From an uncultured Chloroflexales bacterium (GTDB taxonomy: Bacteria > Chloroflexota > Chloroflexia > Chloroflexales > Chloroflexaceae), in NCBI GenBank assembly GCA_937918935.1, contig CAKZSI010000030.1:1-64000 (forward strand): a DNA stretch of 64,000 bases. The letters run 5' to 3'. The notes beneath the pieces are model-generated. The model saw only the letters and a list, made by a program, of their open reading frames with translations. It had not been told where the DNA came from and ran no database searches. A program made the translations under genes and the position numbers. Below are positions 8,947 to 18,008 of this stretch, in pieces. How positions within the stretch are numbered: the first letter of the stretch is position 1; each line of letters opens with the position of its first letter.

Positions 8947-10161
8947 ATGGCCAACACCTTCATGACCTCGCCCCGCTTCTACTTCACCAGTGAAAGTGTG
9001 AGCAGCGGGCACCCCGACAAGATGTGCGACCAGATCAGCGACGCCATCCTCGATGCGTTCCTGACCCACGATCCGCGCGCCCGCGTGGCCTGCGAGACCG
9101 CCACCACCACCGGCCTGATCGTGGTGCTTGGCGAGATCACCTATGAGAAGGGCTACATTCCGATCGAGGAGATCGTGCGCCGCACGGTGAAAGAGATCGG
9201 CTACACCAGCGCCGAGTATGGCTTCGACGCCGACACCTGCGGCGTGCTGGTCGCCATCCACGGCCAGTCGCCCGATATTGCACTGGGGGTGGACAAGGCC
9301 CTGGAGGCCAGGACAGGCGAGATGACCGAGGCCGAAGTGGAGGCAGTTGGCGCGGGCGATCAGGGGATGATGTTCGGCTTTGCCTGCAACGAAACCCCCG
9401 AGTTGATGCCGGCCTCGATCGCCCTGGCACACCGGCTGGTCCGCCGCCTCGAGAAGGTGCGGCGCAGCGGCGTCCTGCCCTACCTGCGCCCCGACGCCAA
9501 GAGCCAGGTCACTGTCGAGTACAGCTACGGCAAGCCGGTTCGGGTTGATACGGTCCTGATCAGCACGCAGCACGCCCCCGAGATCTCCCAGGAACAGATC
9601 CGCGCCGATGTGATCGAGCAGGTGATTAAGGCCGAGGTGCCGCCGGAGTGGTTCGATAGCCAGACGAAGATTTTCGTCAACCCCACCGGTCGGTTCGTCG
9701 TCGGCGGGCCGATGGGCGATACGGGCCTCACCGGGCGCAAGATCGTGGTTGACACCTACGGCGGCGTCGCCCGCCATGGCGGCGGGGCCTTCAGCGGCAA
9801 GGACCCGAGCAAGGTGGACCGCAGCGCCTCCTACGCCTGCCGCTGGGTCGCCAAGAATATCGTCGCCGCAGGTCTGGCCGATCGCGTCGAACTACAGGTG
9901 AGCTACGCCATTGGCGTGGCCCGCCCCCTCTCGCTGAGCATCGAGACCTTCGCCACCGGCAAGGTCGCCGATGAGGTCATTCTCAAGGCGGTGAATGAGG
10001 TCTTCGACCTGCGCCCCGGAGCGATTATCCGTGATCTGGACCTGCGCCGGCCCATTTATCGCCAGACGGCGGCCGGGGGTCACTTCGGACGCACCGACAT
10101 TGACCTCCCCTGGGAGCGCACCGACAAAGTCGAGGCGCTGCGCCAGGCCGCCGGGTTGTAG
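8947..10161 (+). CDS. metK: S-adenosylmethionine synthetase
   Basis: 404 residues. MetK makes SAM from methionine and ATP. It has [18 protein letters not shown] near residues 19-36, [15 protein letters not shown] near 136-150 and the [17 protein letters not shown]-loop region near 278. Length and motif order match bacterial MetK. A GAAGGAAAAGG stretch precedes the ATG at 8947. It is 69 bases behind ahcY, so the block makes, uses and regenerates SAM. The S-box before mtnA could tune all of it if transcripts read through, although repeat-filled gaps separate some members. Confidence 0.97.
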   Translation: MANTFMTSPRFYFTSESVSSGHPDKMCDQISDAILDAFLTHDPRARVACETATTTGLIVVLGEITYEKGYIPIEEIVRRTVKEIGYTSAEYGFDADTCGVLVAIHGQSPDIALGVDKALEARTGEMTEAEVEAVGAGDQGMMFGFACNETPELMPASIALAHRLVRRLEKVRRSGVLPYLRPDAKSQVTVEYSYGKPVRVDTVLISTQHAPEISQEQIRADVIEQVIKAEVPPEWFDSQTKIFVNPTGRFVVGGPMGDTGLTGRKIVVDTYGGVARHGGGAFSGKDPSKVDRSASYACRWVAKNIVAAGLADRVELQVSYAIGVARPLSLSIETFATGKVADEVILKAVNEVFDLRPGAIIRDLDLRRPIYRQTAAGGHFGRTDIDLPWERTDKVEALRQAAGL

Positions 10162-10443
10162 GCAGATCTCTGGTTAGTCCTGGTCAGCCACGGTTTACCC
10201 CTACGTTACCGTTGGAGGAGGCGCAGGGAGGCTGCGTCTCCCCGGAACTCCCGTTCCGCCCGCGGCAGCCCGCGCCCGATCGAAACGCGGTCGGGTCTGC
10301 CGCCGCGGGCGAAAAAAAGGTAGCGGAGGGCTGCGCCCTCCGCCCCTTCCCCAAACGGTTACGCAACTGGCCGCGCGGCACAACCATGCCTCAGGTTGTG
10401 AGGAACCCATGATCCCTCACGGTCTCGCGCGCCCGACGCGGCC
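10162..10443. repeat. Repeat-filled gap between convergent metK and prk
   Basis: Contains GGAGGCGCAGGGAGGCTGCG-type and GCGGAGGGCTGCGCCCTCCG-type palindromes (about 10218-10245 and 10323-10345). Between them is a larger GC hairpin, about 10257-10311, between CGCCCGCGGCAG and CTGCCGCCGCGGGCG, followed by seven A. It lies between two converging genes; the A-run reads as a T-run ahead of, not after, the hairpin on the minus strand, so terminator function is uncertain. Confidence 0.6.
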
Positions 10444-11364
10444 CTACAACCACTGGCCGCGCACAAGCCCGCCCACGATGAAGAGTTGCACCAGGGCCAG
10501 GGCAGGATCATGGTGGGCAGTTGAGCCAGCGCGGGTCTGGCCGATCTGCTCCAGCGGCACGCGGGCCGTACCGGGCAGGTAGCTCCAGAGCAGATCGGCC
10601 ACCCTCGCAGCCGTGGCGGGCGTAAGCGTGGACTCAATCGTAATCCGATCGCCCTCGCGGCCATCTTCATCAATAATGTCACGCTCGATACGCAGGGCCG
10701 GGTAGGTCGCGACAGCCAGATCGGCGCAAATGGGGTCGAGTGGGTGCGCTTCCGCGCCATGACGGATAATCAGTTCCGTGTCCAGCGCACCCGCCGGACC
10801 CGCCGCCGCGGGACGCACGCGGAGCACGGTTGAGGCCAGGGGACGCTGACGGTGAATGAAGCGGGCCGCGTCGCGCTCGCGGGCCGGCTCGCGGGCCACC
10901 ACCTCGGCGGGGCTGTACCCCCGCTCGCGCACGTCGCGCTCCAATCGCCAGGCGCGCCGCAGCGATTCCTCGGGATCGAGGTAGATCGTCAGGTCGAAGA
11001 GATCGGTGGCGTCGGGCGCTGTCAGGGTCAGCATCCCGTAGGCGATGACCAGACCGGTGGCGGCGACCAGTTCGGGATCGCGCAGCAGGCCAGTGCGATG
11101 ATCGTAAACGGGTTTGCTGATTTGCCCACCGGCCCGCAGCACCCGCAGATGCTGGACCATTAACTCCAGGTCGTTGGCCTGCGGATCGGCATCGGTCAGG
11201 TTGCGCGCGTTGCGCTCCTCGCGCGAGTAGCGCTGGTAGTCGTCAAGAGCGATCGGGGTTACGCCGTTGTGGCCCAGGATGCGCACCACCCCTCGCACCA
11301 GTGTCGTCTTACCTGAGGCGCTATCGCCCACCAGACCGAGCATCAGTGGTCGTCTACTCTCCAT
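10444..11364 (-). CDS. Phosphoribulokinase-family kinase (class II-like)
   Basis: 306 residues. P-loop GLVGDSASGKTTLVRG near residues 10-25, then IALDDYQRYSREERN, the ISKPVYDHRTG segment typical of phosphoribulokinase and a C-terminal region ending HHDPALALVQLFIVGGL, which resembles the terminal HHSxxLAxxQLLI of cyanobacterial-type Prk. Uridine kinases lack that C-terminal extension. Prk makes ribulose 1,5-bisphosphate for RuBisCO. No RuBisCO is in this window, so autotrophy cannot be asserted. A transaldolase follows on the same strand upstream, consistent with pentose-phosphate metabolism. GAAGG precedes the start codon by about eight bases. Confidence 0.8.
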   Translation of the reverse strand: MESRRPLMLGLVGDSASGKTTLVRGVVRILGHNGVTPIALDDYQRYSREERNARNLTDADPQANDLELMVQHLRVLRAGGQISKPVYDHRTGLLRDPELVAATGLVIAYGMLTLTAPDATDLFDLTIYLDPEESLRRAWRLERDVRERGYSPAEVVAREPARERDAARFIHRQRPLASTVLRVRPAAAGPAGALDTELIIRHGAEAHPLDPICADLAVATYPALRIERDIIDEDGREGDRITIESTLTPATAARVADLLWSYLPGTARVPLEQIGQTRAGSTAHHDPALALVQLFIVGGLVRGQWL

Positions 11365-11402
11365 AGCTTCGCCTTCGAAGGGTGCGCGTCACACACGCAC
11401 TG

Positions 11403-11520
11403 AAAAGCATGCCGTTCCTGGAAGGGCCGCACCCTTCCAGACACCGGGTGCAATCTTCCGGGTTGAGCTTCTGTCTATCCCCGGCCAGACAGGGGTGTGG
11501 GGGAACCAGGTTTCCCCACT
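11403..11520. repeat. Family B and family A palindromes
   Basis: CTGGAAGGG-ccgca-CCCTTCCAG near 11407-11430 and GGGGGAACCAGGTTTCCCC near 11498-11518, preceded by CAGACAGGGGTGTG. They fill the gap between transaldolase and the kinase. Confidence 0.75.
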
Positions 11521-11535
11521 CTCTCTCCCCGGCCC

Positions 11536-12183
11536 TCACGTCCGCGAACGCCAGTCAGCCAGGAACTGCTCGATCCCCCGGTCGGTGAGAGGATGCCGCA
11601 TCGCCTGCTGCAGCACCTTGAAGGGACAGGTAGCGATGTCGGCCCCGGCAAGGGCCGACTCGACGATGTGGCGCGGGTGGCGGATCGAGGCCGAGAGGAT
11701 CTTCGTCTTGATCTCCGGGTCCTGGCGGTAGATCTGGCTGATCTCGCGGATAAGCTGCATGCCGTCCACGCCCGTGTCATCCACCCGGCCCACGAACGGG
11801 CTGATGACAAACGCGCCCGCGCGGGCGGCCATCAGGGCCTGTACCGCATTGAAGCACAGGGTCACATTGCAGCGAATACCGCGGCGGGCCAACTGGGTAA
11901 CTGCCTTCAACCCTTCGGTGGTACTGGGCACCTTGATGATCACGTTGGGATGCCAGGCGGCATACTCGATGCCCTCCTGCACCATACCAGCGGCATCGAG
12001 CGAGATCGTCTCGGCGCTGATGGGACCGTCAACCAGTTCGGCGATTTCGGTAATGGTCGCTTTAAAATCGGCGCCCTTCTCACGGGCAATCAGGGTCGGA
12101 TTGGTCGTAACACCGCTCAACACGCCCCACGTGGCCGCCTCGCGGATCTCGTCGAGGTTCGCCGTGTCCAGATAGAGCTGCAT
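11536..12183 (-). CDS. Small transaldolase / fructose-6-phosphate aldolase
   Basis: 215 residues, the length of the TalC/FSA subfamily. [16 protein letters not shown] opens the protein, [11 protein letters not shown] is near residues 23-33 and the Schiff-base lysine is Lys84 in [20 protein letters not shown]-like and VGRVDD motifs follow (here [16 protein letters not shown] and FVGRVDDTG). Transaldolase moves dihydroxyacetone units between sugar phosphates; some close relatives are aldolases, and sequence alone does not settle which. The ATG at 12183 is preferred over one 21 bases upstream because AGGAGG lies seven bases before it. A TATAAT on the minus strand (plus 12228-12233) is a probable -10 box. 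Confidence 0.9.
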   Translation of the reverse strand: MQLYLDTANLDEIREAATWGVLSGVTTNPTLIAREKGADFKATITEIAELVDGPISAETISLDAAGMVQEGIEYAAWHPNVIIKVPSTTEGLKAVTQLARRGIRCNVTLCFNAVQALMAARAGAFVISPFVGRVDDTGVDGMQLIREISQIYRQDPEIKTKILSASIRHPRHIVESALAGADIATCPFKVLQQAMRHPLTDRGIEQFLADWRSRT

Positions 12184-12295
12184 GCGTCGCCTCCTCATCG
12201 TCACAAACTGGGCCGGGAACCGGTGGCATTATAGCATAGTGAAGCGAGGCATGGCGGCGTGTCAAAGAGACGGTCCGGCGGCCCGTCTCTGCGCC

Positions 12296-12325
12296 TTGAC
12301 GCGCCCCGCGCTGATGAGCTACAAT
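12296..12325 (+). promoter_or_regulatory. Probable purL promoter
   Basis: TTGACG (12296-12301) and TACAAT (12320-12325) with an 18-base spacer, 31 bases before the purL ATG. No purine riboswitch is evident in the short leader. Confidence 0.65.
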
Positions 12326-12356
12326 CGGGCGTCATCATCCAGCAAAGGAAACCGTG

Positions 12357-15320
12357 ATGCCTGAGTTCCTGGTTACGGTTGCGCCGCGCGAATCAGCTCC
12401 CCGGGGCGAGACTATCCACCTCCTCTATCTGCTCGCCGGCCCGGCGCTCGGCGCTGAGACCGTAGCCTACCTTACGGCGGAATTGCTGCATGACCCGGTG
12501 GCGCAGACGGCCCGCTGGACGCGCCTCGATCGCCTGTCGCTGGCTGCCGAAGCGCCACCCGAGGCCGCCTGGGTGCTGGAGATCGCCTACCGCCCTGGCG
12601 TTACCGATAACGAGGGCGAGACGATCCTCGAAGGCGCCCGGCGCCTGGAGGCGCCCGGCCTGACCCTGGCGCGCGCGCTGCGACGCTACCTGCTTCCCCA
12701 ACAGACCGACCCCGTCGCCCGCGCCGCCGATCTGGCGATTGACCTGGTGCAAACTACCTTCACCTACGCGCCCGGTACGCGCCTGGATGAACGCCTGGCC
12801 TTCTATACCATGCTGGCAACCGTGCCCGAAGAGGGCCAACCGCTCATCGCCAGCGTGCCCCTCCGCCAGGCCGACGATGCCGCACTGCTGCGCATCAGCC
12901 AGGAGGGCGTGCTGGCCCTCGATCTCGACGAGATGCGCGCCATTCGCGACTACTTTGCCGCCCTTGGGCGTGATCCCACCGACGGCGAACTCGAAACCCT
13001 CGCCCAGACCTGGAGCGAGCATTGCTCGCATAAGAGCTTCAAGGCCCGCGTGCTGTACCGCGGCGCCACCAGCGCCGCCGATCTGCCCGACGCGAAGCTG
13101 CACCCGATGCTGCACCGCCTGGAGCACGGCCCGGTCGAGATTGACAGCCTGATCCGTACCTTCCTGATGGCCGCGACACGCGAGGCGCTGGCCCGCCGCC
13201 ACGGGAACACCGCCGCTGAACAGGCCCCGTTGACCGATGATTGGGTGCTCTCGGCGTTCGTAGATAATGCCGGGATCATCGCCTTCGATGAAGCGCACGA
13301 GGTCTCGTTCAAGGTCGAAACCCATAACCATCCCAGCGCCCTGGAGCCGTTCGGCGGGGCCAACACCGGCGTTGGCGGGGTGATCCGCGACGTGCTCGGC
13401 GTCAGCGCCGAGCCGATCGCCAATACCGACGTGCTGTGCTTCGGGATACCCGACACGCCGGTCACGACGCTGCCGCCTGGCGTGCTGCACCCTGCGCGGG
13501 TCGCCAGCGGCGTGGTGGCCGGCGTGCGCGATTATGGCAACAAGCTCGGCATCCCCACCGTCAACGGCGCAGTGCTCTTCGACCCTGGCTACACCGCCAA
13601 TCCCCTCGTGTACTGCGGCACCGTCGGCATTGCCCCCCGTGGCCTGCATCCGCGCAACGTCGCCCCTGGCGACGCGATTGTGCTCGTTGGCGGGCGCACC
13701 GGACGCGACGGCATCCACGGGGCCACCTTCAGCAGCATCGAACTCACCCGGCAGACGGCGGTGACCGTTGGCAGCGCCGTGCAGATCGGCGATCCGATCA
13801 CCGAGAAGAAATTGCTCGATGTGCTGCTCCAGGCCCGCGACGCGCGCCTCTACTCGGCAATCACCGACTGCGGCGCCGGGGGCCTCTCCTCCGCCGTGGG
13901 CGAGATGGGCGCCGAGTGCGGGGCCAGCGTGGAACTCACCCGCGTGCCGCGCAAGTACGCCGGGCTGCAACCCTGGGAGGTCTGGCTCTCCGAAGCGCAG
14001 GAGCGCATGGTGCTCGCCGTGCCCCCGGCCAGTCTGGAGGCGTTTCTCCACCTCTGCGCGAGCGAAGATGTCGAGGCCAGCGTCATCGGCGAGTTTACCA
14101 GCGACGGCCGCCTGCGTGTGACCAATCAGGGTGCGCCTGTCGTCAATCTGGATATGGAGTTCCTGCATCATGGGCGCCCCCAGCGCGTGCTGGAGGCGCT
14201 GTGGCAACCCGAGCCTCGGGCCCCTGCGGAGAAGGCAGACGGTCTGCCCTCACCCGCCGAGTTGCTGCTGCGCCTGCTCGCGCATCCCAACATCGCCTCG
14301 AAGGAGCGCATTGTGCGCACCTATGACCACGAAGTGCGTGGGGCCACGGTGATCAAGCCCTTCGTCGGCGTGGCCCTCGATGGCCCCGGCGATGCCGCCG
14401 TGTTGCAACCCCTGCCACACTCCCAGGCGGGACTGGCCCTCGGCTGTGGCATCAACCCCCGCTACGGGCGCGTGGATCCCTACTGGATGGCCCTCGCTGC
14501 GGTGGATGAGGCCCTGCGCAACGTTGTGGCCGTAGGTGGCGACCCCGAGCGCGCCGCTATTCTCGACAACTTCTGCTGGGGTGACCCGCGCTTGCCTGAC
14601 CGCATGGCCGGCCTGGTGCGCGCCGCCGCCGGGTGCTACGATGCCGCCGTCGCCTTCGGTACACCTTTCATCTCCGGCAAAGATAGTCTGAACAATGAGT
14701 ATCGCGACGCCGAAGGCGGGCGCGTCGCCATTCCACCCACGCTGCTCATCTCCGCCCTGGCCCATGTGCCCGACGTGACCCGCTGCGTGACGATGGATCT
14801 CAAAGCGCCGGGAAACCTGCTCTACCTGGTTGGCGCGACTCGCCCCGAGTTGCGCGGTAGCCACCTGGCCGCCGTTGCCGGTGCGAACCTTCCCGACGCC
14901 ACCGACCTGCCCCGGGTGGACCTGGCCGTTGCTCCACGCGCCTTCGCCGCCCTGCACCGGGCGATAATGGCCGGCCTGGCGCGCGCCTGTCACGATCTGA
15001 GCGAGGGCGGACTGGCCGTTGCCGCCGCCGAGATGGTGATCGCCGGCAACCTGGGGCTGGATCTGCATCTGGACGCCATGACCGCCGATACGCTCACCGC
15101 CCTGTTCAGCGAAACCCCCAGTCGCTTCCTGGTGGAAGTGCGTCCAGACGACGCCAGCGCCTTTGAGGCGACGCTGGACGGCGTGCCGCTCACGCGCCTC
15201 GGCACGGTGACGGTGGCGCCAACCTTGTTGATCCGCACTGCCGGAGCCACCGTGCTCGCGCTCGACGCCGCGACGCTGCGCGCGCGTTGGAAAAGCGGAC
15301 TCGACGGGATGGACCTGTAA
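12357..15320 (+). CDS. purL: Phosphoribosylformylglycinamidine synthase, PurL with PurS-like N-terminal extension
   Basis: 987 residues. PurL turns FGAR into FGAM in purine synthesis. The synthase core carries TWSEHCSHKSFK near residue 220, FKVETHNHPSALEPFGGANTG near 317, GGRTGRDGIHGATFSS near 445, and TDCGAGGLSSAVGEMG near 505. A second AIRS-like half holds GINPRYGRVDPYWMA and SGKDSLNNEY. Small bacterial PurL proteins are about 740 residues and work with separate PurS and PurQ. Here about 210 extra N-terminal residues include YRPGVTDNEGETILEGARRL, which looks like PurS. No glutaminase domain follows, so a separate PurQ should supply ammonia. The ATG at 12357 is used in preference to the GTG just before it. 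Confidence 0.95.
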   Translation: MPEFLVTVAPRESAPRGETIHLLYLLAGPALGAETVAYLTAELLHDPVAQTARWTRLDRLSLAAEAPPEAAWVLEIAYRPGVTDNEGETILEGARRLEAPGLTLARALRRYLLPQQTDPVARAADLAIDLVQTTFTYAPGTRLDERLAFYTMLATVPEEGQPLIASVPLRQADDAALLRISQEGVLALDLDEMRAIRDYFAALGRDPTDGELETLAQTWSEHCSHKSFKARVLYRGATSAADLPDAKLHPMLHRLEHGPVEIDSLIRTFLMAATREALARRHGNTAAEQAPLTDDWVLSAFVDNAGIIAFDEAHEVSFKVETHNHPSALEPFGGANTGVGGVIRDVLGVSAEPIANTDVLCFGIPDTPVTTLPPGVLHPARVASGVVAGVRDYGNKLGIPTVNGAVLFDPGYTANPLVYCGTVGIAPRGLHPRNVAPGDAIVLVGGRTGRDGIHGATFSSIELTRQTAVTVGSAVQIGDPITEKKLLDVLLQARDARLYSAITDCGAGGLSSAVGEMGAECGASVELTRVPRKYAGLQPWEVWLSEAQERMVLAVPPASLEAFLHLCASEDVEASVIGEFTSDGRLRVTNQGAPVVNLDMEFLHHGRPQRVLEALWQPEPRAPAEKADGLPSPAELLLRLLAHPNIASKERIVRTYDHEVRGATVIKPFVGVALDGPGDAAVLQPLPHSQAGLALGCGINPRYGRVDPYWMALAAVDEALRNVVAVGGDPERAAILDNFCWGDPRLPDRMAGLVRAAAGCYDAAVAFGTPFISGKDSLNNEYRDAEGGRVAIPPTLLISALAHVPDVTRCVTMDLKAPGNLLYLVGATRPELRGSHLAAVAGANLPDATDLPRVDLAVAPRAFAALHRAIMAGLARACHDLSEGGLAVAAAEMVIAGNLGLDLHLDAMTADTLTALFSETPSRFLVEVRPDDASAFEATLDGVPLTRLGTVTVAPTLLIRTAGATVLALDAATLRARWKSGLDGMDL

Positions 15321-15402
15321 GCAACGCGCCGCTGCTTGTGCAGATGATCGCCTCTTCACCGTCGAGCACGGCCAGGTTCGTAAAGATGTGCGGGAATAAC
15401 CC

Positions 15403-16104
15403 ATGGAACTGGCCACGACGCTGCTGCTGATCCTCTGCTATGGCCTGGCAGCCTACCTCGCCTGGAGTGATGGCACGCCCATCTACCTCATTACCCTGGC
15501 GGCGGGCCACATCAGCAGCCTGGTCTCGCCACTGTGGCGGGTGCTCTATGGGATCAACTACGACCTTGATCTGATCGTCGTGCAGACGCTGCTGGGCCAG
15601 TCGGTACCGCTGCCGGTCCTGATCGGTGCGGGCTGGTACTACCCCCTGCCGGCGCTGGTAGTGTACTATCTCTACGTGACCCGCTGGTGGTTTCCGACGG
15701 TGCTCACCGGCGTGATGACCTACCTGGCGCTATTACTCTACTACCTGCTGATTGAAAGCTTCGGATTACGCGCAAACATCTGGGCCTACGGCGCGGTTCG
15801 CATGCCGCCTGGTTTCTCCGCCCCGCTGCTGGCGGCGATCATGGCGGCGCTGATCGCCTATGGCCTGCTCTACGTGGTGTTGCTGAACCATCGCAGCACC
15901 TGGCCGAGCATGCTCCTGGTCATCCTGCCGGCACCCCTGCTGTTGAGCCTGCTGGTACACGGCCTGCTTGGCGCGCCGCTGTGGATCGCACTGCTGCTCG
16001 ATGGGCAGCCGTGGGTCGTTCTGGCCGGCCTGGTCAGCACCCTGCTGCTGCTGGCCTGGGCCGGGCAGATCATCACCAGCGGGATCAGGCGGCTGGGCGC
16101 CTGA
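15403..16104 (+). CDS. Polytopic membrane protein of unknown function
   Basis: 233 residues, strongly hydrophobic. I count about seven likely membrane segments, starting with LATTLLLILCYGLAAYLAW and ending with VVLAGLVSTLLLLAWAGQII. There are few polar or charged loops and no recognisable catalytic motif. It follows purL by about 80 bases and precedes aat, which gives no clear functional hint. I do not recognise the family. The ribosome-binding site is weak (GGGAATAACCC). Confidence 0.75.
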   Translation: MELATTLLLILCYGLAAYLAWSDGTPIYLITLAAGHISSLVSPLWRVLYGINYDLDLIVVQTLLGQSVPLPVLIGAGWYYPLPALVVYYLYVTRWWFPTVLTGVMTYLALLLYYLLIESFGLRANIWAYGAVRMPPGFSAPLLAAIMAALIAYGLLYVVLLNHRSTWPSMLLVILPAPLLLSLLVHGLLGAPLWIALLLDGQPWVVLAGLVSTLLLLAWAGQIITSGIRRLGA

Positions 16105-16203
16105 TGCGTGCCGCAGCGGGCAGCCGTCAACGTTATGACGCCCCGCCGTGCATGTGACCGGACTGTGGAGGTGGGGAGGTGGGGCGCCAGAGGCACTTGC
16201 ACT

Positions 16204-16797
16204 ATGCTTACCCCTGAACTCCTGATCGCAGCCTACGCGCAGGGCATCTTCCCGATGGCCGAGGACGACGGCAGCATTGGCTGGTACGAGCCGACCATCC
16301 GCGCGATCATCCCCCTCGATGCATTTCACGCCCCGCGGCGCCTGTTGCGCACCGTTCGCAGCGGGCGCTTCGAGGTGCGCTACAACACTGCCTTTGAGGA
16401 AGTGATGCGCGCCTGCGCTGCCCCCGGCCGGGGGCGCGAGACCACCTGGATTTCAGAGGAGATGATCAGCGCCTATGTGGCCCTGCACCGGCTCGGCTAC
16501 GCCCATAGCGTCGAATGCTGGCGCGAGGGTCAACTGGTTGGCGGGCTCTACGGGGTGGCCCTGGGAGGACTCTTCGCGGGTGAGAGCATGTTTCATCGCG
16601 AGCGGGATGCCAGCAAGGTCGCGCTGGTGCACCTGGTGGAACGCCTGCAGCGCGGGGGCTTCGTGCTGCTCGACTCGCAGTACATCGTCGGCGATCATAT
16701 GCGCCAGTTCGGGGCGATCGAGATCTCGCGGGCAGAATACCACCGCCGGCTGCGTGCCGCCCTGCGTGCGCCGGCGCGCTTTGCGATGGAAGCGTAA
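16204..16797 (+). CDS. aat: Leucyl/phenylalanyl-tRNA--protein transferase
   Basis: 197 residues. Aat adds Leu or Phe from charged tRNA to proteins with N-terminal Arg or Lys, marking them for ClpS/ClpAP. MLTPELLIAAYAQGIFPMAE opens the protein; IGWYEPTIRAIIPL, TWISEEMISAYVALHRLGYAHSVE, LVGGLYGVALGGLFAGESMF and LLDSQY complete the family's motif order. The ATG at 16204 begins this sequence; upstream in-frame codons do not look coding. Length is near the low end for the family, with a short N-terminus. No clpS or clpA lies in the window. Confidence 0.92.
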   Translation: MLTPELLIAAYAQGIFPMAEDDGSIGWYEPTIRAIIPLDAFHAPRRLLRTVRSGRFEVRYNTAFEEVMRACAAPGRGRETTWISEEMISAYVALHRLGYAHSVECWREGQLVGGLYGVALGGLFAGESMFHRERDASKVALVHLVERLQRGGFVLLDSQYIVGDHMRQFGAIEISRAEYHRRLRAALRAPARFAMEA

Positions 16798-16802
16798 ATG
16801 CC

Positions 16803-16866
16803 TTCCCCGCCGGCTGGGCTGCGCCCTCCCATCATCGGGCAGGGATATGGGGAAACGCGGTGTTCC
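16803..16866. repeat. Degenerate palindromes between aat and the sigma factor
   Basis: GGGCAGGGATATGGGGAAACGCGGTGTTCCCT-type family A copy (about 16838-16868) preceded by a weak family B remnant. Located between converging genes. Confidence 0.55.
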
Positions 16867-17541
16867 CTATTCATTCATCGCGCGTTGCACGGCATGCCTG
16901 GCCCGGTGCACACGCATCTTCACGGCACTCAGGCCCAGGTCGAGCATACCGGCGATCTCGGCGTACGAATAGCCGTAGATCTCGCGCAACACGAGAGCGT
17001 CACGCGCCCCGGGATCCAGACTCAACAATGTAGCCCGCAGATCGCGCCACTCTTCGGCACGCACCGCCGCATCCTCAGCCGAAGCCACTGCCAGCAGACG
17101 CTCGTGCCCGAGCGACTCGTACTCATCCGAGGCGCTAAGCGAAACCGTAGCCGGCCGGCGCTGCTGCCGCGCCAGCGCATCGAGACAGGCGTTCACCGTC
17201 AGCCGGCGCAGCCAGGCGCCAAGCGAGGCCGGGTTCACCAGATCGCCCAGCCGGAGGTAGGCCTTGAGCAATGCCTCCTGCGCCAGATCTTCGGCATCCT
17301 GCCAGTTGCCTAGAATACGGTACGCGGTAAGCAATACCTGGCGCTGGTACCGCTCGACCAGATCGTCGAAATCCGGCAGCACCGCCGGGTCGAGGGCAAG
17401 CGAGACGCCCTCCGAAACTTGCGCCTCAGGAAACGCCTGCGCTACCCCCGTTGCGACGGGTACATCCCGACATTCATGTTCGCCTGCCTCAAGCAAGGCG
17501 GTAGGATATTCATAGAGCGAAGTGGGACACAAAACGGTCAC
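16867..17541 (-). CDS. ECF-type RNA polymerase sigma factor
   Basis: 224 residues from a GTG at 17541 with AAGGAAC upstream. Region 2 is seen in DFDDLVERYQRQVLLTAYRI followed by GNWQDAEDLAQEALLKAYLR (about residues 57-98), and region 4 in LVLREIYGYSYAEIAGMLDL followed by SAVKMRVHRAR (about 180-210). About 55 N-terminal residues precede region 2 and are unlike the usual ECF start, so a later start is possible. No anti-sigma gene is adjacent; the neighbours are aat and the divergent tatB. Target promoters are unknown. Confidence 0.88.
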   Translation of the reverse strand: MTVLCPTSLYEYPTALLEAGEHECRDVPVATGVAQAFPEAQVSEGVSLALDPAVLPDFDDLVERYQRQVLLTAYRILGNWQDAEDLAQEALLKAYLRLGDLVNPASLGAWLRRLTVNACLDALARQQRRPATVSLSASDEYESLGHERLLAVASAEDAAVRAEEWRDLRATLLSLDPGARDALVLREIYGYSYAEIAGMLDLGLSAVKMRVHRARHAVQRAMNE

Positions 17542-18008
17542 GGTAGTTCCTTGCCTCAGTTGAACCGCAGGGGCTGGAAATGCTTCGTCGTTCTGTATGC
17601 CGAGAAGTCGGAACTGTGTATCTGCGGTGGTACACCACCTACCGTAAAAAGGATATCAGGTTACGGCCGGGAAGTGGCTCTTCCTGGGGATAAGCCGTTC
17701 CTATCCTAAGGGCTAGATCTGACGGGATAGTTCGGTTGAGGCGCGAGAAAAACCGGTTTTGCCTTTCTTTCCATCAGCCCGGGGCGGCAGCCGCGTGGGG
17801 AGAGGCCGCAGACGCTACGTTTTTCGTTGGGTCTGGCGGCTACGTCGCCAGACCCAACGAACCATGACCGGTATCGGGCGGCTGCGCCGCCCCAATCCCC
17901 TCGCTGGAGGCGGGGTCGCATCAGCCCCGTGGCCACCGCAGGGCTACCCACGATGCTCCGGAACGTGGTAAGATGAAAAGGGCGTCTAGCTGAACCGCCG
18001 AGAACGCG
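17542..18008. repeat. Divergent sigma/tatB intergenic region with 16-bp inverted repeat
   Basis: 467 bases without a gene. TTCGTTGGGTCTGGCG (17823-17838) and its exact complement (17846-17861) form a 16-bp perfect stem with a 7-base loop. A GGGCGGCTGCGCCGCCC palindrome follows near 17878-17895; a close relative (GGGGCGGCTACGCCGCCCC) occurs near 26306. Promoters for both genes must lie here, but I see no strong consensus boxes. Confidence 0.7.

Noticed and set aside
12393-14207. A 604-codon open frame opposite purL
   Set aside because: Antisense to well-conserved PurL motifs; the composition is that of a high-GC mirror frame.
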